A DNA stretch of 64,000 bases from Methylobacterium aerolatum (GCF_022179085.1 NZ_BPQE01000011.1:248001-312000), one strand, 5' to 3'. Counted from the stretch's first letter, positions 14,942 to 24,666 are shown. The notes: generated by a model from the letters alone, not told the origin. Numbers and translations: made by a program.

Positions 14942-17587
14942 TCACTCGGCGGCGCGCTGCAACGGGGCTTCGAGCGGCTGGATGCGCAACGCCTGGGGCA
15001 GCCGGGCCGCCTCCGCCTCGGTGGAGACAGACGCGACCAAGCTTGCCTCCGGCAGAAACCGGTCGATGACCGACAGGAGCGTATCCAGACCGTCCTCCAA
15101 GTGATCGCTCACCCGGTCCACCACCAGCACCTCGGGCTTGCGCAGGACCGCGCGCGTGAGGCCGAGGCGCACCCGCACCCGCTCGGGCAGCAATTGCCCG
15201 CGGTTGCCGACCTCGTGCTCCAGACCCCGGCGGCGGATCCGCATCTCGAGGCCGAATTCCTGGAAGACCGCGCGGACCTCCCGCTGGATGATCGCCTCGC
15301 TGTGCATGCGCGCGGTGTCGATGCGGCCGAACAGGATGTTGTCGAGGACGCTCGCGCGGGGATTGATCCGCCCCGAATCGTAGGTCTCGATGTCGTAGTC
15401 CTCCGGCCCCTGCATCTCGTCCTGCACGATGCTCCGGGCGCCGACGATCCGGCGGCGCAGGGCGGTGTCGAGGAGGCCGAAGCGCAGGCGGGGCTCCACG
15501 TAGGCGAGGGCGAGCGCCAGGAAGGCCACGCTGTCCTCCTCCGAGAGCGCGGCGTTCTCCGTGAGGCGTGACAGCCGCGCCGCGTAATCGGGCACCGCCT
15601 CGGGCGTGATCAGCGAGAACCGGCGGAACAGGGGGTGGCCGGGCGGCACGTCCTTGAAGATCTCGCCGAGGTTGCGGGCGATGGCGACGCCCATCCGGTC
15701 GAGATCGTCGAGCAACCGGGCACTTGCCAGGGCCTGGCGGAACGGCTCCAGCGCCGCGAGGCGCCGGGGTTCCAGCAGGGCGCGGTCCCGGGGGACGCCG
15801 AAGAGCAGGTTCTCCCCCAGCGTCGCTTGATCGTTGTAGGCACCCCGCTTGAAGGGGATGACGAGGCCGGCCAAGCCCTGCTCGTCGAAATGCGCCCGCA
15901 GGCGCTCGCGGGCGGCGATCATGAGCTGGCCGCCGGGTGAGTCCGTCACTACCGAACTGAGGGCGGAGAGACCGTAGCGATAGAGGTCGTCCGCGAGGCC
16001 GAGATGGCTGAGGATGTCGACAAACCGCTCGTCGAGGGCGTCCGCATCCGCCACGCCCAGCGTCCCGAAGTCGATCCATGGATCGGTGATGCTGTCCATC
16101 GGGTTGCCGGTCTTCAGCGCCTCCTGGCTGCTGTGCTTCGTGAAATCGACCCGGCGCTCCGCCTGCGGCTTGATCCGCAACCCGTACAGGAGGTTGTCGC
16201 GGATCGACCCCGGGAAGAGGACGGGCGTGATGCCGGCATAGGCGATCCGCGTCGCGTGGGTGGAGCGCGGCAGGGTGGCGATGTCGTAGGGGCCGATCCG
16301 CACGGTGCCGCCCCGTGGGATCTGCAACCCGGCGACGACGGAGGCGAATTCCTGGGCAAGGGGGCCGGGGGGCACGAGGGCCGCCCGCGCCGGCAGGGGA
16401 AGGGTCGCGTCGGCCACGTCGATGGCCAACCCGCCCCGGGGGTCGCGCAGGGTCAGCGTCTCGGTGGCGAGCGGCGAGCCGAGCCTCGGCGCGGGGCCGT
16501 CGTCATCCTGGTGCGGCAGGAGACGGCGGGGACCGAAATGCGCGGCGACGGTCTCGTACTTCACCTCGACGTCGAGTCGCTGCTGATCCCAGTCGATCAG
16601 CTCCTTCAGGGGCGGGGGCAGGTCGCGGTAGGCGGCGAGCACCGCCACGAGCTGGCCGATGTCCAGTTCGCCCTTCAGCGCGAAGAAGCCGCCGATGGCG
16701 TAGAACAGGAACGGCGTGACCTGCGCGATGAAGTTGTTGAGGTATTTCACCGCGAATTTGCGCCGGTAGATGCGCAGGCGGAGGTCGTAGAGGTTGTACA
16801 GGCGCCCGCCGATCTCGGCGCGCTCCCAGCGCCCGGTGTTGTTGAGGACCACGGCGGGGAGGCCGTCCAGCACCTCCGCCACCCGCCCCGCGAAGGCGCG
16901 GGAGGCGATCTGCCGCCGCCGGCTGAGGCGGATGATCTCCCGGCGGAGGCGGGGAATCACCGTCATCTGCACCCCGACCATCGCCCCGGCGACGAGCCCG
17001 AGCCAGACGTTCTGCATCAGGATGAAGAGCAGGGCCGTGAGCGCCTGCGTGCCGAGCTGCGCCGGGACGACGATGGCATCGCCGATGAAGGAGCCGATCG
17101 GCTCGACCTCGTCGCGGATGATCGTGGCGGTCTCGGAGGATTTCACCTCTCGCTGCGCCTCGGGCGAGAAGCGCAGCATCAGGGCGAAGAGATGGAATCG
17201 CAGGCGGCGCAGCATCCGCTCGCCGAGGATCCCCTTCTGCAGGTTGATCCAGAACTTGAAGCCGCCATTGATGACGACGAGCAGCAGGAATAGCAGCGAC
17301 AGGCCGAGCAGCAATTCGAGCCGCCCCACCTGAAACCCTTCGAACAGTTCGGTGTGGCCCCCGCCGAGGAAGGACGGCCAATCGATCTTGATCTCGAGGA
17401 AGGTGGCCGTCGTCTCGCCATGGGCGAAGGCCCGGCCGGTAATCGCGTCGTTGACGATGCGCTTGGGCAGGTCGAGGGAGGCGAAATAGAAGGGCAGGGA
17501 GGCCAGGACGAAGGCGCAGATCGTCAACTGGTCGCGCTTCGAGTAGCGCCAAATGTACCGGAACAGCCGCGGCTCAAGCTCGCGCAT
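14942..17587 (-). CDS. ABC-exporter-like membrane protein with degenerate, expanded nucleotide-binding region
   Basis: An 881-residue protein. Residues 1-340 are an ABC-exporter membrane domain with about six helices (cytoplasmic loop LRRLRFHLFALMLRFSPEAQREV typical of the fold). From 365 on there is an NBD-like region whose key motifs are lost. The Walker A place reads AALVPPGPLAQEF (402-414, no GxxGxGKS/T). The signature place reads GNRGQLLPERVRVRLGL (794-810), and Walker B LVVDRVSD (821-828) has Arg where the catalytic Glu belongs. Three Q-loop-like blocks occur: LFPGSIRDNLLYG (457-469), ATLGENLLFG (588-597) and ASVLDNILFG (745-754). Normal half-transporters have about 600 residues. The reading frame is intact and codon use matches neighbours, so this is probably a working non-ATPase relative rather than a pseudogene. 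Confidence 0.8.
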   Translation of the reverse strand: MRELEPRLFRYIWRYSKRDQLTICAFVLASLPFYFASLDLPKRIVNDAITGRAFAHGETTATFLEIKIDWPSFLGGGHTELFEGFQVGRLELLLGLSLLFLLLVVINGGFKFWINLQKGILGERMLRRLRFHLFALMLRFSPEAQREVKSSETATIIRDEVEPIGSFIGDAIVVPAQLGTQALTALLFILMQNVWLGLVAGAMVGVQMTVIPRLRREIIRLSRRRQIASRAFAGRVAEVLDGLPAVVLNNTGRWERAEIGGRLYNLYDLRLRIYRRKFAVKYLNNFIAQVTPFLFYAIGGFFALKGELDIGQLVAVLAAYRDLPPPLKELIDWDQQRLDVEVKYETVAAHFGPRRLLPHQDDDGPAPRLGSPLATETLTLRDPRGGLAIDVADATLPLPARAALVPPGPLAQEFASVVAGLQIPRGGTVRIGPYDIATLPRSTHATRIAYAGITPVLFPGSIRDNLLYGLRIKPQAERRVDFTKHSSQEALKTGNPMDSITDPWIDFGTLGVADADALDERFVDILSHLGLADDLYRYGLSALSSVVTDSPGGQLMIAARERLRAHFDEQGLAGLVIPFKRGAYNDQATLGENLLFGVPRDRALLEPRRLAALEPFRQALASARLLDDLDRMGVAIARNLGEIFKDVPPGHPLFRRFSLITPEAVPDYAARLSRLTENAALSEEDSVAFLALALAYVEPRLRFGLLDTALRRRIVGARSIVQDEMQGPEDYDIETYDSGRINPRASVLDNILFGRIDTARMHSEAIIQREVRAVFQEFGLEMRIRRRGLEHEVGNRGQLLPERVRVRLGLTRAVLRKPEVLVVDRVSDHLEDGLDTLLSVIDRFLPEASLVASVSTEAEAARLPQALRIQPLEAPLQRAAE

Positions 17588-17803
17588 GGGGACCCTTCGC
17601 CGGCGTCATGCGAGGCGCCTCGGTTCGCTCGAACGGCAAGCCGTATCGCCTATATCCCCAGCGGTTGCATGCCAAGGAGGCAGCGTCCGGGTCCGCGCGG
17701 GACGGCGGCCTCACCCACGACGGTTTTGCGCCATGGGGTTGCCGGAACGGGCTGAGCCGCCTATTGCAGCGCAACCGCCACACATTCGCCCATGGCCCGG
17801 AGC

Positions 17804-17822
17804 GGACGACCCACGGTCGTCC
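17804..17822. promoter_or_regulatory. Perfect inverted repeat upstream of typA
   Basis: GGACGACC-CAC-GGTCGTCC, an 8-bp perfect stem with a 3-base loop, ends 43 bases before the typA start. It could be an operator or a leader hairpin. The sequence does not decide. Confidence 0.4.
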
Positions 17823-17865
17823 GTCGCACCGGCTCAGCCAGGGCCACCGAGCGTGAACCCGGCCC

Positions 17866-19692
17866 ATGGACCTGCGCAACATCGCCATCATCGCCCACGT
17901 CGACCACGGGAAGACTACCCTGGTCGACAAGCTGCTGCAGCAGTCCGGCACCTTCCGTGAGAACCAGCGCGTCGAGGAACGCGCCATGGACTCGAACGAC
18001 CTCGAGAAGGAGCGTGGCATCACGATCCTGGCGAAGGCCACCTCGGTCGTCTGGAAGGACACCCGCGTCAACGTGGTGGACACCCCCGGCCACGCCGATT
18101 TCGGCGGCGAGGTGGAGCGTATCCTCTCGATGGTCGACGGCGTGATCGTCCTCGTGGACGCCGCCGAGGGGCCGATGCCGCAGACCAAGTTCGTGGTCGG
18201 CAAGGCGCTGAAGATCGGCCTCCGCCCGATCGTGGCCGTCAACAAGGTTGACCGTCCGGATGCCCGCATCAACGAGGTCGTGAACGAGGTGTTCGACCTC
18301 TTCGCCGCCCTCGATGCCACCGACGAGCAGCTCGACTTCCCGATTCTCTACGGCTCCGGCCGCAACGGCTGGATGGGGGCCTCGCCCGATGCCGACCCGT
18401 CCGAGGGGCTCGCGCCGCTCTTCGACCTCGTGCTCAAGCACGTGCCGCCGGCCAAGACCGAGCCGGGTCCGTTCCGGATGCTCGGCACCCTTTTGGAGGC
18501 CAACCCGTTCCTCGGCCGCATCATCACCGGCCGCATCGCCTCCGGCACCGTGAAGCCGAACCAGTCGATCAAGGTCCTCGACCGCGAGGGCAAGGTGGTG
18601 GAGACCGGCCGCGTCTCGAAGATCCTGGCCTTCCGCGGCCTGGAGCGCGCGCCGATCGACGTGGGCGAGGCGGGCGACATCGTCTCCATCGCCGGCCTCA
18701 TGAAGGGCACGGTGGCCGACACCTTCTGCGATCCCTCCGTCGCCGACCCGATTCAGGCACAGCCGATCGATCCGCCGACCGTCACCATGTCGTTCATCGT
18801 GAACGACTCGCCGCTCGCCGGCACCGAGGGTGACAAGGTGACGAGCCGCATGATCCGCGACCGCCTGTTCAAGGAGGCCGAGGGCAACGTCACGCTCAAG
18901 ATCGAGGAGGCGGCGGACAAGGACTCGTTCTACGTGTCCGGCCGCGGCGAATTGCAGCTCGCGATCCTGATCGAGACCATGCGCCGCGAGGGCTTCGAGA
19001 TCGCCGTGTCGCGTCCGCGCGTGGTGTTCGAGAAGGACGAGGACGGCAACCTGCTGGAGCCCGTCGAAGAGGTCGTCGTCGACGTGGACGAGGAGCATTC
19101 CGGCGTCGTCGTGCAGAAGATGTCCGAGCGGAAGGCCGAGATGATCGAGATGCGGCCGTCGGGCGGTGACCGCCTGCGCCTCGTCTTCCACGCTCCGACC
19201 CGCGGCCTCATCGGCTACCAGGGCGAGCTGATGACCGACACGCGCGGCACGGCGATCATGAACCGCCTGTTCAAGGCCTACGAGCCCTTCAAGGGCGAGA
19301 TCCCCGGCCGCCGCAACGGCGTGCTGATCTCGAACGACAAGGGCGAGGCGGTGGCTTACGCCATGTGGAACCTGGAAGATCGCGGCCCGATGATGATCGA
19401 GCCCGGCGCAAAGGTGTATCAGGGCATGATCGTCGGCGAGCACAACCGCGAGAACGATCTCGAGGTGAACGTGCTCAAGGGCAAGAAGCTCACCAACATC
19501 CGCACCACCTCGAAGGACGAGGCGGTGCGCCTGACCCCGCCGATCCGCATGACCCTTGAGAAGTCGCTGGCCTGGATTCAGGACGACGAGCTGATGGAGG
19601 TCACGCCGAAGTCGATCCGCCTGCGCAAGACGGTCCTTGACCCGAACGATCGCAAGCGCGCCGAGCGCTCCAAGGAAGGCACCGCCGCCTGA
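17866..19692 (+). CDS. typA: Translational GTPase TypA/BipA
   Basis: A 608-residue ribosome-binding GTPase. G1 is [12 protein letters not shown] (about 10-21), the switch I region is ERGITI, G3 is [12 protein letters not shown], and G4 is NKVDRPDAR. The EF-G-like domains and the TypA-specific C-terminal domain follow ([28 protein letters not shown]-like [20 protein letters not shown]). TypA assists 50S assembly and growth under stress or cold. It is monocistronic here, followed by a strong terminator. The ribosome site is weak. Confidence 0.97.
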   Translation: MDLRNIAIIAHVDHGKTTLVDKLLQQSGTFRENQRVEERAMDSNDLEKERGITILAKATSVVWKDTRVNVVDTPGHADFGGEVERILSMVDGVIVLVDAAEGPMPQTKFVVGKALKIGLRPIVAVNKVDRPDARINEVVNEVFDLFAALDATDEQLDFPILYGSGRNGWMGASPDADPSEGLAPLFDLVLKHVPPAKTEPGPFRMLGTLLEANPFLGRIITGRIASGTVKPNQSIKVLDREGKVVETGRVSKILAFRGLERAPIDVGEAGDIVSIAGLMKGTVADTFCDPSVADPIQAQPIDPPTVTMSFIVNDSPLAGTEGDKVTSRMIRDRLFKEAEGNVTLKIEEAADKDSFYVSGRGELQLAILIETMRREGFEIAVSRPRVVFEKDEDGNLLEPVEEVVVDVDEEHSGVVVQKMSERKAEMIEMRPSGGDRLRLVFHAPTRGLIGYQGELMTDTRGTAIMNRLFKAYEPFKGEIPGRRNGVLISNDKGEAVAYAMWNLEDRGPMMIEPGAKVYQGMIVGEHNRENDLEVNVLKGKKLTNIRTTSKDEAVRLTPPIRMTLEKSLAWIQDDELMEVTPKSIRLRKTVLDPNDRKRAERSKEGTAA

Positions 19693-19732
19693 GGCTCGCA
19701 GTGCCGTCATCGAGCGGTATCGATTGACGACA

Positions 19733-19775
19733 GGGTAGCGCCGCGTCCTGGGACGCGGCGCTACCCTTATTTTTT
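19733..19775 (+). terminator. Strong intrinsic terminator after typA
   Basis: A perfect 15-bp stem (GGGTAGCGCCGCGTC, loop CTGG) is followed by TTATTTTTT. It is the clearest rho-independent terminator in the window. Confidence 0.95.
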
Positions 19776-19786
19776 CGGCACGTGAG

Positions 19787-19871
19787 GAGGCAATGGACTC
19801 CCGATTGCCTAAACCGCTCGTGCCACGGCCTGTCCGTCACTGCGAGCGCACCGAGACAGTCCATGGCGACG
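19787..19871. repeat. Variant palindromic repeat, copy G
   Basis: CAATGGACT on the left pairs with AGTCCATGG on the right, with GTCACTGCGAGCGCACCGAGACAG inside the right arm. It is a diverged relative of the dispersed repeat family and lies directly after the typA terminator. Confidence 0.5.
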
Positions 19872-19926
19872 GACAATTCTCGAGCGCGGCGCCTCCAGGC
19901 ACAGGGCCGACTTGAAGGCCGAACCT

Positions 19927-20073
19927 TCAGCTGCCGCCGGGATCGGTTTCGTCGTTCTGGCCCTGAGAGCCCGCGCCCGGCTTGCCGTCGGTCTTCTCGT
20001 TCGGGTCTTTCACCGCATCGGGGGCGATGTTGGCCTTCGGCTTCTCGCCGTCGTCGCGCTCGCGTTCGCTCAT
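19927..20073 (-). CDS. Small hydrophilic protein, 48 residues (third of three overlapping genes)
   Basis: Starts MSERERDDGEKPKANIAPDA and ends ETDPGGS. The protein is strongly charged, has no aromatic residue and no cysteine, and is rich in D, E, K, G, N and P, so it should be disordered. Its ATG overlaps the stop of the gene before it (ATGA at 20073-20070), which implies translational coupling and argues that it is a real gene despite its size. Function is unknown. Composition resembles hydrophilins or stress-related small proteins, which is inference only. Confidence 0.65.
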   Translation of the reverse strand: MSERERDDGEKPKANIAPDAVKDPNEKTDGKPGAGSQGQNDETDPGGS

Positions 20074-20381
20074 CGGTCGTTCTCCCGTTCCGCGCGGGAT
20101 AGGCTATCGGCCACCGTCCGGTCGGCCTCCGGACCCCGCGATGCCTTCTGATCGGAGTGGCCGCCGGACGAGCCGCCGAGCGCCGGTGGCGATGCGCCGG
20201 GCTCGCCCGTGCCCCAATCCCGGTTGCGGGCCGCGTCGTCCTTGCCGCCGCCGTCCATGTCGGTGATGGCCGCCTGCTGCGGAGATTGATGGCCACCGGC
20301 CGCCGCTGCGTTGCCCCGTGAGCCAACAGCGTCGTCGGGCTTGCGGGTGACGGTGCCGGAATCGCTGGTCGGTCGGGACAT
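20070..20381 (-). CDS. Small hydrophilic protein, 103 residues (second of three overlapping genes)
   Basis: Starts MSRPTSDSGTVTRKPDDAVG. The protein is Gly/Asp/Ser/Ala-rich with no hydrophobic core and is predicted to be disordered throughout. Its start codon shares one base with the stop of the upstream gene (TGATG at 20383-20379), and its own stop overlaps the next start. I do not recognise a family. The coupling of three such genes suggests a co-made set, perhaps protective proteins for desiccation or other stress. Confidence 0.65.
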   Translation of the reverse strand: MSRPTSDSGTVTRKPDDAVGSRGNAAAAGGHQSPQQAAITDMDGGGKDDAARNRDWGTGEPGASPPALGGSSGGHSDQKASRGPEADRTVADSLSRAERENDR

Positions 20382-20707
20382 CAGCGCTGCCCGTCGTCCT
20401 GGCCGACGGCGGCGGTCGCCCGGTCGATGGCCTCGGTGGCTGCGGGCGAGGGCGTGGTCTCGCCCTTGAGGCGGCGCAGGTTCTCCGGGGGCGTCTCCGC
20501 TTCGGTGGCGTCCGTCGCGTCCTGCTGCGGCTGGCCCGAGGCGATGCGGGCGGTCTCGGCTTCCCCGCCGGGGTCGCGTCGCAGGTCCGATTGGGTCCGC
20601 TGGGGCAGGCCGACGTCGAGGGGCGAGTCCTGCCCGAGGTCCTGGCCGTTCCGGTCGGCGTAGGCGTCGAACTCCTTCAGCGACGGGCGCTGCTTGTCAT
20701 CCGTCAT
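20381..20707 (-). CDS. Small hydrophilic protein, 108 residues (first of three overlapping genes)
   Basis: Starts MTDDKQRPSLKEFDAYADRN with GGGAG in good position before the ATG. The N-terminal 20 residues could form a short helix (LKEFDAYADR). The rest is Q/D/E/T/P-rich and looks disordered (DATDATEAETPPENLRRLKGE, EAIDRATAAVG). There is no signal peptide. It leads a three-gene chain with 1-base and 4-base overlaps. Function is unknown. Confidence 0.7.
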   Translation of the reverse strand: MTDDKQRPSLKEFDAYADRNGQDLGQDSPLDVGLPQRTQSDLRRDPGGEAETARIASGQPQQDATDATEAETPPENLRRLKGETTPSPAATEAIDRATAAVGQDDGQR

Positions 20708-20742
20708 GTCCGGTCTCCCGCTGTGTCACGTCTCGGCGGGAC

Positions 20743-20767
20743 AACGGGAAGGGCCGGTGATCGTTGC
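20743..20767 (-). promoter_or_regulatory. Candidate EcfG (general stress sigma factor) promoter
   Basis: Read on the minus strand the site is GCAAC-N16-CGTT, one mismatch from the alphaproteobacterial EcfG consensus GGAAC-N16/17-CGTT. It ends 36 bases before the first small hydrophilic protein gene, a suitable distance. The mismatch is in the -35 box, so support is weak. Confidence 0.3.
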
Positions 20768-20811
20768 GCGGCGGTCCCGGAGATGGGTCTCCCCGGGACC
20801 GCCCTGTCGCC

Positions 20812-21786
<975 letters not shown>

Positions 21787-21835
21787 CGCGTGCTTCCTGT
21801 TGCGTTCGGTAAGGGCATGGGGCCCGTCGGCGTCC

Positions 21836-21849
21836 GACCCATGTGGGTC
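21836..21849. promoter_or_regulatory. Inverted repeat upstream of cysK
   Basis: GACCCA-TG-TGGGTC is a perfect 6-bp palindrome 50 bases before the cysK start, in the 5' leader or promoter. It could be an operator for a sulfur regulator, but no known consensus is matched. Confidence 0.4.
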
Positions 21850-22160
21850 ACACCGACGTGACCGGACAGGATCGGTGCGATAGACCGTCGCCCGTGCAGG
21901 AGCAATCGCCGTAAGTGCCTTGTCCGGCAAATCTTTTCAGGAAACCGAGGGTCGAGCCGTCAATTTGGAAGATAATTGTAGGTGAATTGCCCGAGACAGA
22001 AATTCATTCTCTGGTCCCCCCCCGGCGCACCGGCCCCGCAACAGGGTCAGGGGTACCGGCGCCCCGTCAAAGGCGAGCGCGCGGCGAGCCAATTCGAAAA
22101 GACGCCGACCGAGCGCGATTGTGGGGAAGCTTGGATCATACGCCGCCCCGTCTAGGAGAG

Positions 22161-22242
22161 CGTCATCGGAGCAATCCCGGGCAGCGGGATCTGACAGAAC
22201 GCGGCGGATCCCTGGAAGGCTTCGCTTCGCTCGCGAAGACGA
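22161..22242. repeat. Dispersed palindromic repeat, diverged copy E
   Basis: CGTCATCGGAGCAATCCCGGG on the left is a worn arm. The right arm CCCTGGAAGGCTTCGCTTCG plus CTCGCGAAGACG keeps the family core. It lies between cysK and gcrA. Confidence 0.5.
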
Positions 22243-22312
22243 TCACGCAGTCGACCCGGATCAAGCCGAAAACGCTGTGAAGCCGCACCCGACAGAGCTG
22301 GCTCACGCCTCT

Positions 22313-22412
22313 GCGTCTTTACGAAGGACAGCGAAACAATCCGGGGTTGGCAGGCCCCTGCGGATCGGTCCGCTCCCCTGGACAGCTTCTCACCGCGTTC
22401 GCAAAGGCGACG
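22313..22412. repeat. Dispersed palindromic repeat, diverged copy F
   Basis: A left part with AAGGACAGCGAAACAATCCGGGG and a right part with CCCCTGGACAGCTTCTCACC then GTTCGCAAAGGCGACG follow the family layout with many mismatches. It sits 70 bases from copy E. Confidence 0.45.
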
Positions 22413-22455
22413 AGGGAGCCATCGACAGTGTGGCTCGACCCGATCGACGACGGCT

Positions 22456-22986
22456 CTAACGGAAGCCCGCCGCCCGGCGGTCCCGCTTGCGCTCGGCCGC
22501 GGGCTGGTAGGCGATCTCGGCGTGATGCGTGCAGTAGGGCAGGCCGGTGATCGACCGGGCTCCGCAGAAGCGGAATTCCGGCGTGGTCGGATCCCCAAGC
22601 GGCCAGCGGCACATGGATTCCCGCAGGTCCATGATGGTCACGCGCTGGGAGACGGGGATTGCCGCAGCCTCCGTTGCCGCCGGACGTGCCGGCACGGCGG
22701 CGGTCGGGAATTCGGGCGCGGGCCGGTGGGTCTCGGCCACGACGAGTTCCGGAATGGGGGCCGCAGCGACAGGCTTTTCGACTTCGGCGGGCTTCACGGC
22801 GCTCGCGGCATCGACCTCGGCGCCCTTCACCCGGCCTCCGAGGCCAAGGCGGTGAACCTTCCCGATGACGGCATTGCGGGTCACCCCGCCGAGCTGCGCC
22901 GCGATCTTGCTGGCGCTCTGGCCATCCTCCCAGAGACGGCGCAAAAGCGCGACGCGCTCGTCCGTCCAGCTCAGACCCGCTTCCAT
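22456..22986 (-). CDS. gcrA: GcrA cell-cycle regulator
   Basis: A 176-residue alphaproteobacterial transcription regulator. The N-terminal DNA-binding helix-turn-helix is textbook GcrA (LSWTDERVALLRRLW, then SASKIAAQLGG and TRNAVIGKVHRLGL), followed by an Ala/Pro/Val-rich linker (about 58-118) and the C-terminal sigma70-binding domain with CRWPLGDP, FRFCGA and LPYCTHH and conserved cysteines. GcrA recruits RNA polymerase at promoters carrying CcrM-methylated GANTC sites and drives cell-cycle genes. The start is backed by GGAGGGGGG before the ATG. Confidence 0.95.
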   Translation of the reverse strand: MEAGLSWTDERVALLRRLWEDGQSASKIAAQLGGVTRNAVIGKVHRLGLGGRVKGAEVDAASAVKPAEVEKPVAAAPIPELVVAETHRPAPEFPTAAVPARPAATEAAAIPVSQRVTIMDLRESMCRWPLGDPTTPEFRFCGARSITGLPYCTHHAEIAYQPAAERKRDRRAAGFR

Positions 22987-23307
22987 AGTCCCCCCTCCGA
23001 CCCCTCACCCTGCGGCGCGCGTGCGTCACCGGGCCGGCCAGCGGGAGCCAAGCCAGTGCGACACCGTGTCTCCCCGAGCCGTGAGGGAGCCTACCGCGCG
23101 GTTCGCGGCCCATGCAAGGGTCCGGACGGTCCGGTTCGGCAGCCCTCCCCGGCCTGTCCACCACGATTGGATCGGCAATGGTCGGCCGTTGCTGTCCTGC
23201 AACATTGCCGAGACGGGGGTCGTGATACTGTCCGGGGACGGTTCGCGGAACGGTGTTTCGCGGCCCGGCCACACCGCAGCGGCCGCGTCCGGCGCCGCCC
23301 GATCGGG
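22987..23307. other. Divergent intergenic region between gcrA and the patatin gene
   Basis: No gene is seen in these 321 bases. It must carry promoters for gcrA (leftward) and for the patatin-like gene (rightward). A short direct repeat GGTCCGG occurs twice near 23128-23143. I cannot pick a promoter with confidence. Confidence 0.5.
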
Positions 23308-24507
23308 ATGTCGCTGATGGGTTACCGCCGAGCTGGCACGAGCCTGATCCTCGCACTCGGCGTTGCGGCGCAGGTGGCGGCCTGCGGCTCCATGCCTCGG
23401 ACGACTTACACTGCGCAACAGGCGGCCGAGGCATCGGTGCCGGGGATCCCCGGTGCTCGCGTTTATTCGGACGCCTCCGTCGAGGCGATCAGCCAACTGG
23501 TGGCCAACCCCACCCGCAAGGTTACCAACTTCTCCTATCTTGCCCTGTCGGGCGGCGGCGGCGACGGCGCCTACGGAGCCGGTGTGCTCAACGGCTGGTC
23601 TCAGACCGGGACCCGGCCCGAGTTCACCCTGGTCTCCGGCGTCTCCACCGGGGCACTGATCGCACCCTTCGCCTTCCTCGGCCCGGCCTACGACCCCTAT
23701 CTCACCGAATTCTACACGAGCGGCGTGGCCGAGACCCTGGTCCAGGCGCCGAGCATCACCAACGTCCTGTTCGGCTCCGGCCTGTTCGGGGACGGGCGGC
23801 TGCGCGACCTGATCGGCCGCTACGTGACGTCCGATCTTCTGGCGGCGATCGCCGAGGAGCACGCCAAGGGGCGCCGCCTTCTCGTCGTCACGACGAACCT
23901 CGATTCACAGCGCGCCGTGATCTGGAACATGGGCGCCATCGCCGCCAGCGACGCGCCGAACCGCGTGGAGCTGTTCCGCGACGTCCTCGCGGCCTCCGCG
24001 AGCGTTCCGGCAGTGTTCCCGCCACAGTTCATCGATGTGACTGCGGGACCCTCGCGGTTCCAGGAGATGCACGTCGACGGATCGGTGGTGACGCCTGTCT
24101 TCACGCTGCCCCAGAGCCTCCTCCTGAAGGACGGTCGGCTGCCGCGGAGCGCCGGCAAGGCGCAGATCTATGTGGTAATCAACGGCCGCCTCGAACCGGA
24201 TTTCGAGGTGACTCAGGACAACACGCTGGCCATCGTCGGCCGGTCCTTCACCACGGCGAGCCGTGCGCGCTCGCGGGCGGCGCTGGCGGCAACCTACGCC
24301 CTGGCAAAGGCCAACAACATCGCCTTCAATCTCACCTACGTCGATGAGCGTGGCCCGAAGGCGCCGGCCGCCCAGGGCTTCAACACCGCCTACATGCAAG
24401 CCCTCTATCAGGACGGGCTGGAGAAGGGCCGCTCGGCCAACCTGTGGGAGCACACGGTTCCCGCCGCGCCGATCACCAAGGAAGCCGTCGCGCAGGCGAT
24501 CCGCTAG
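23308..24507 (+). CDS. Patatin-like phospholipase, lipoprotein
   Basis: A 399-residue lipid acyl hydrolase. The signal peptide ends in a lipobox VAAC with lipidated Cys26, so the protein is membrane-anchored outside the cytoplasm. The patatin core shows the oxyanion loop GGGGDGAYGAG (82-92), the nucleophile elbow GVSTG with Ser113, and the second dyad residue Asp257 in HVDGS. All catalytic parts are present. Substrate is probably phospholipid or another acyl ester in the envelope. ATG 23308 and ATG 23317 are both possible starts, and neither has a clear ribosome site. It is monocistronic. Confidence 0.9.
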   Translation: MSLMGYRRAGTSLILALGVAAQVAACGSMPRTTYTAQQAAEASVPGIPGARVYSDASVEAISQLVANPTRKVTNFSYLALSGGGGDGAYGAGVLNGWSQTGTRPEFTLVSGVSTGALIAPFAFLGPAYDPYLTEFYTSGVAETLVQAPSITNVLFGSGLFGDGRLRDLIGRYVTSDLLAAIAEEHAKGRRLLVVTTNLDSQRAVIWNMGAIAASDAPNRVELFRDVLAASASVPAVFPPQFIDVTAGPSRFQEMHVDGSVVTPVFTLPQSLLLKDGRLPRSAGKAQIYVVINGRLEPDFEVTQDNTLAIVGRSFTTASRARSRAALAATYALAKANNIAFNLTYVDERGPKAPAAQGFNTAYMQALYQDGLEKGRSANLWEHTVPAAPITKEAVAQAIR

Positions 24508-24629
24508 TGCATCGATCCAGCCGGCGGCGTCAGCCGAGACTAAAAAAATTGGTGCAAAAACAATAAGATAGTGCAAACACGCATCAACGAAGTGACTGCG
24601 TCACTGCACGAGCGTCATCGCGGCGACCA

Positions 24630-24653
24630 CGCCCGGATCTCGCGATCCGGGCG
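24630..24653. terminator. Perfect 10-bp hairpin downstream of the 42-residue microprotein gene
   Basis: CGCCCGGATC-TCGC-GATCCGGGCG begins 13 bases after the stop of the minus-strand microprotein gene. There is no T-run immediately after it on that strand, but position and stem quality suggest a transcript end or stabiliser. It also lies downstream of the patatin gene on the other strand. Confidence 0.5.
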
Positions 24654-24666
24654 TCTCGCTCGGGCA

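Larger units (their letters stand above)
21787..22455. other. Long intergenic region upstream of cysK and downstream of gcrA
   Basis: No gene is supported in these 669 bases. It holds an inverted repeat near cysK (21836-21849), an AT-richer stretch at about 21930-22010 that may contain the cysK promoter, and two diverged copies of the dispersed palindromic repeat (22161-22242 and 22313-22412). The only reading frames are short and Arg/Ser-rich. Confidence 0.6.

Noticed and set aside
14868-16079. Upstream extension of the P450 frame, making an 873-codon frame
   Set aside because: The extra part lies inside the ABC-like gene in another frame and is Arg/Pro-rich. P450 homology starts at 14867.
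14942-17587. Calling the ABC-like gene a pseudogene
   Set aside because: There is no stop or frameshift in 881 codons and the membrane domain and three Q-loop-like blocks are well kept.
24542-24590. AT-rich patch with A-runs after the patatin gene as a terminator
   Set aside because: No GC stem stands directly before a T-run on either strand. The 10-bp hairpin at 24630 is too far from the A-run.
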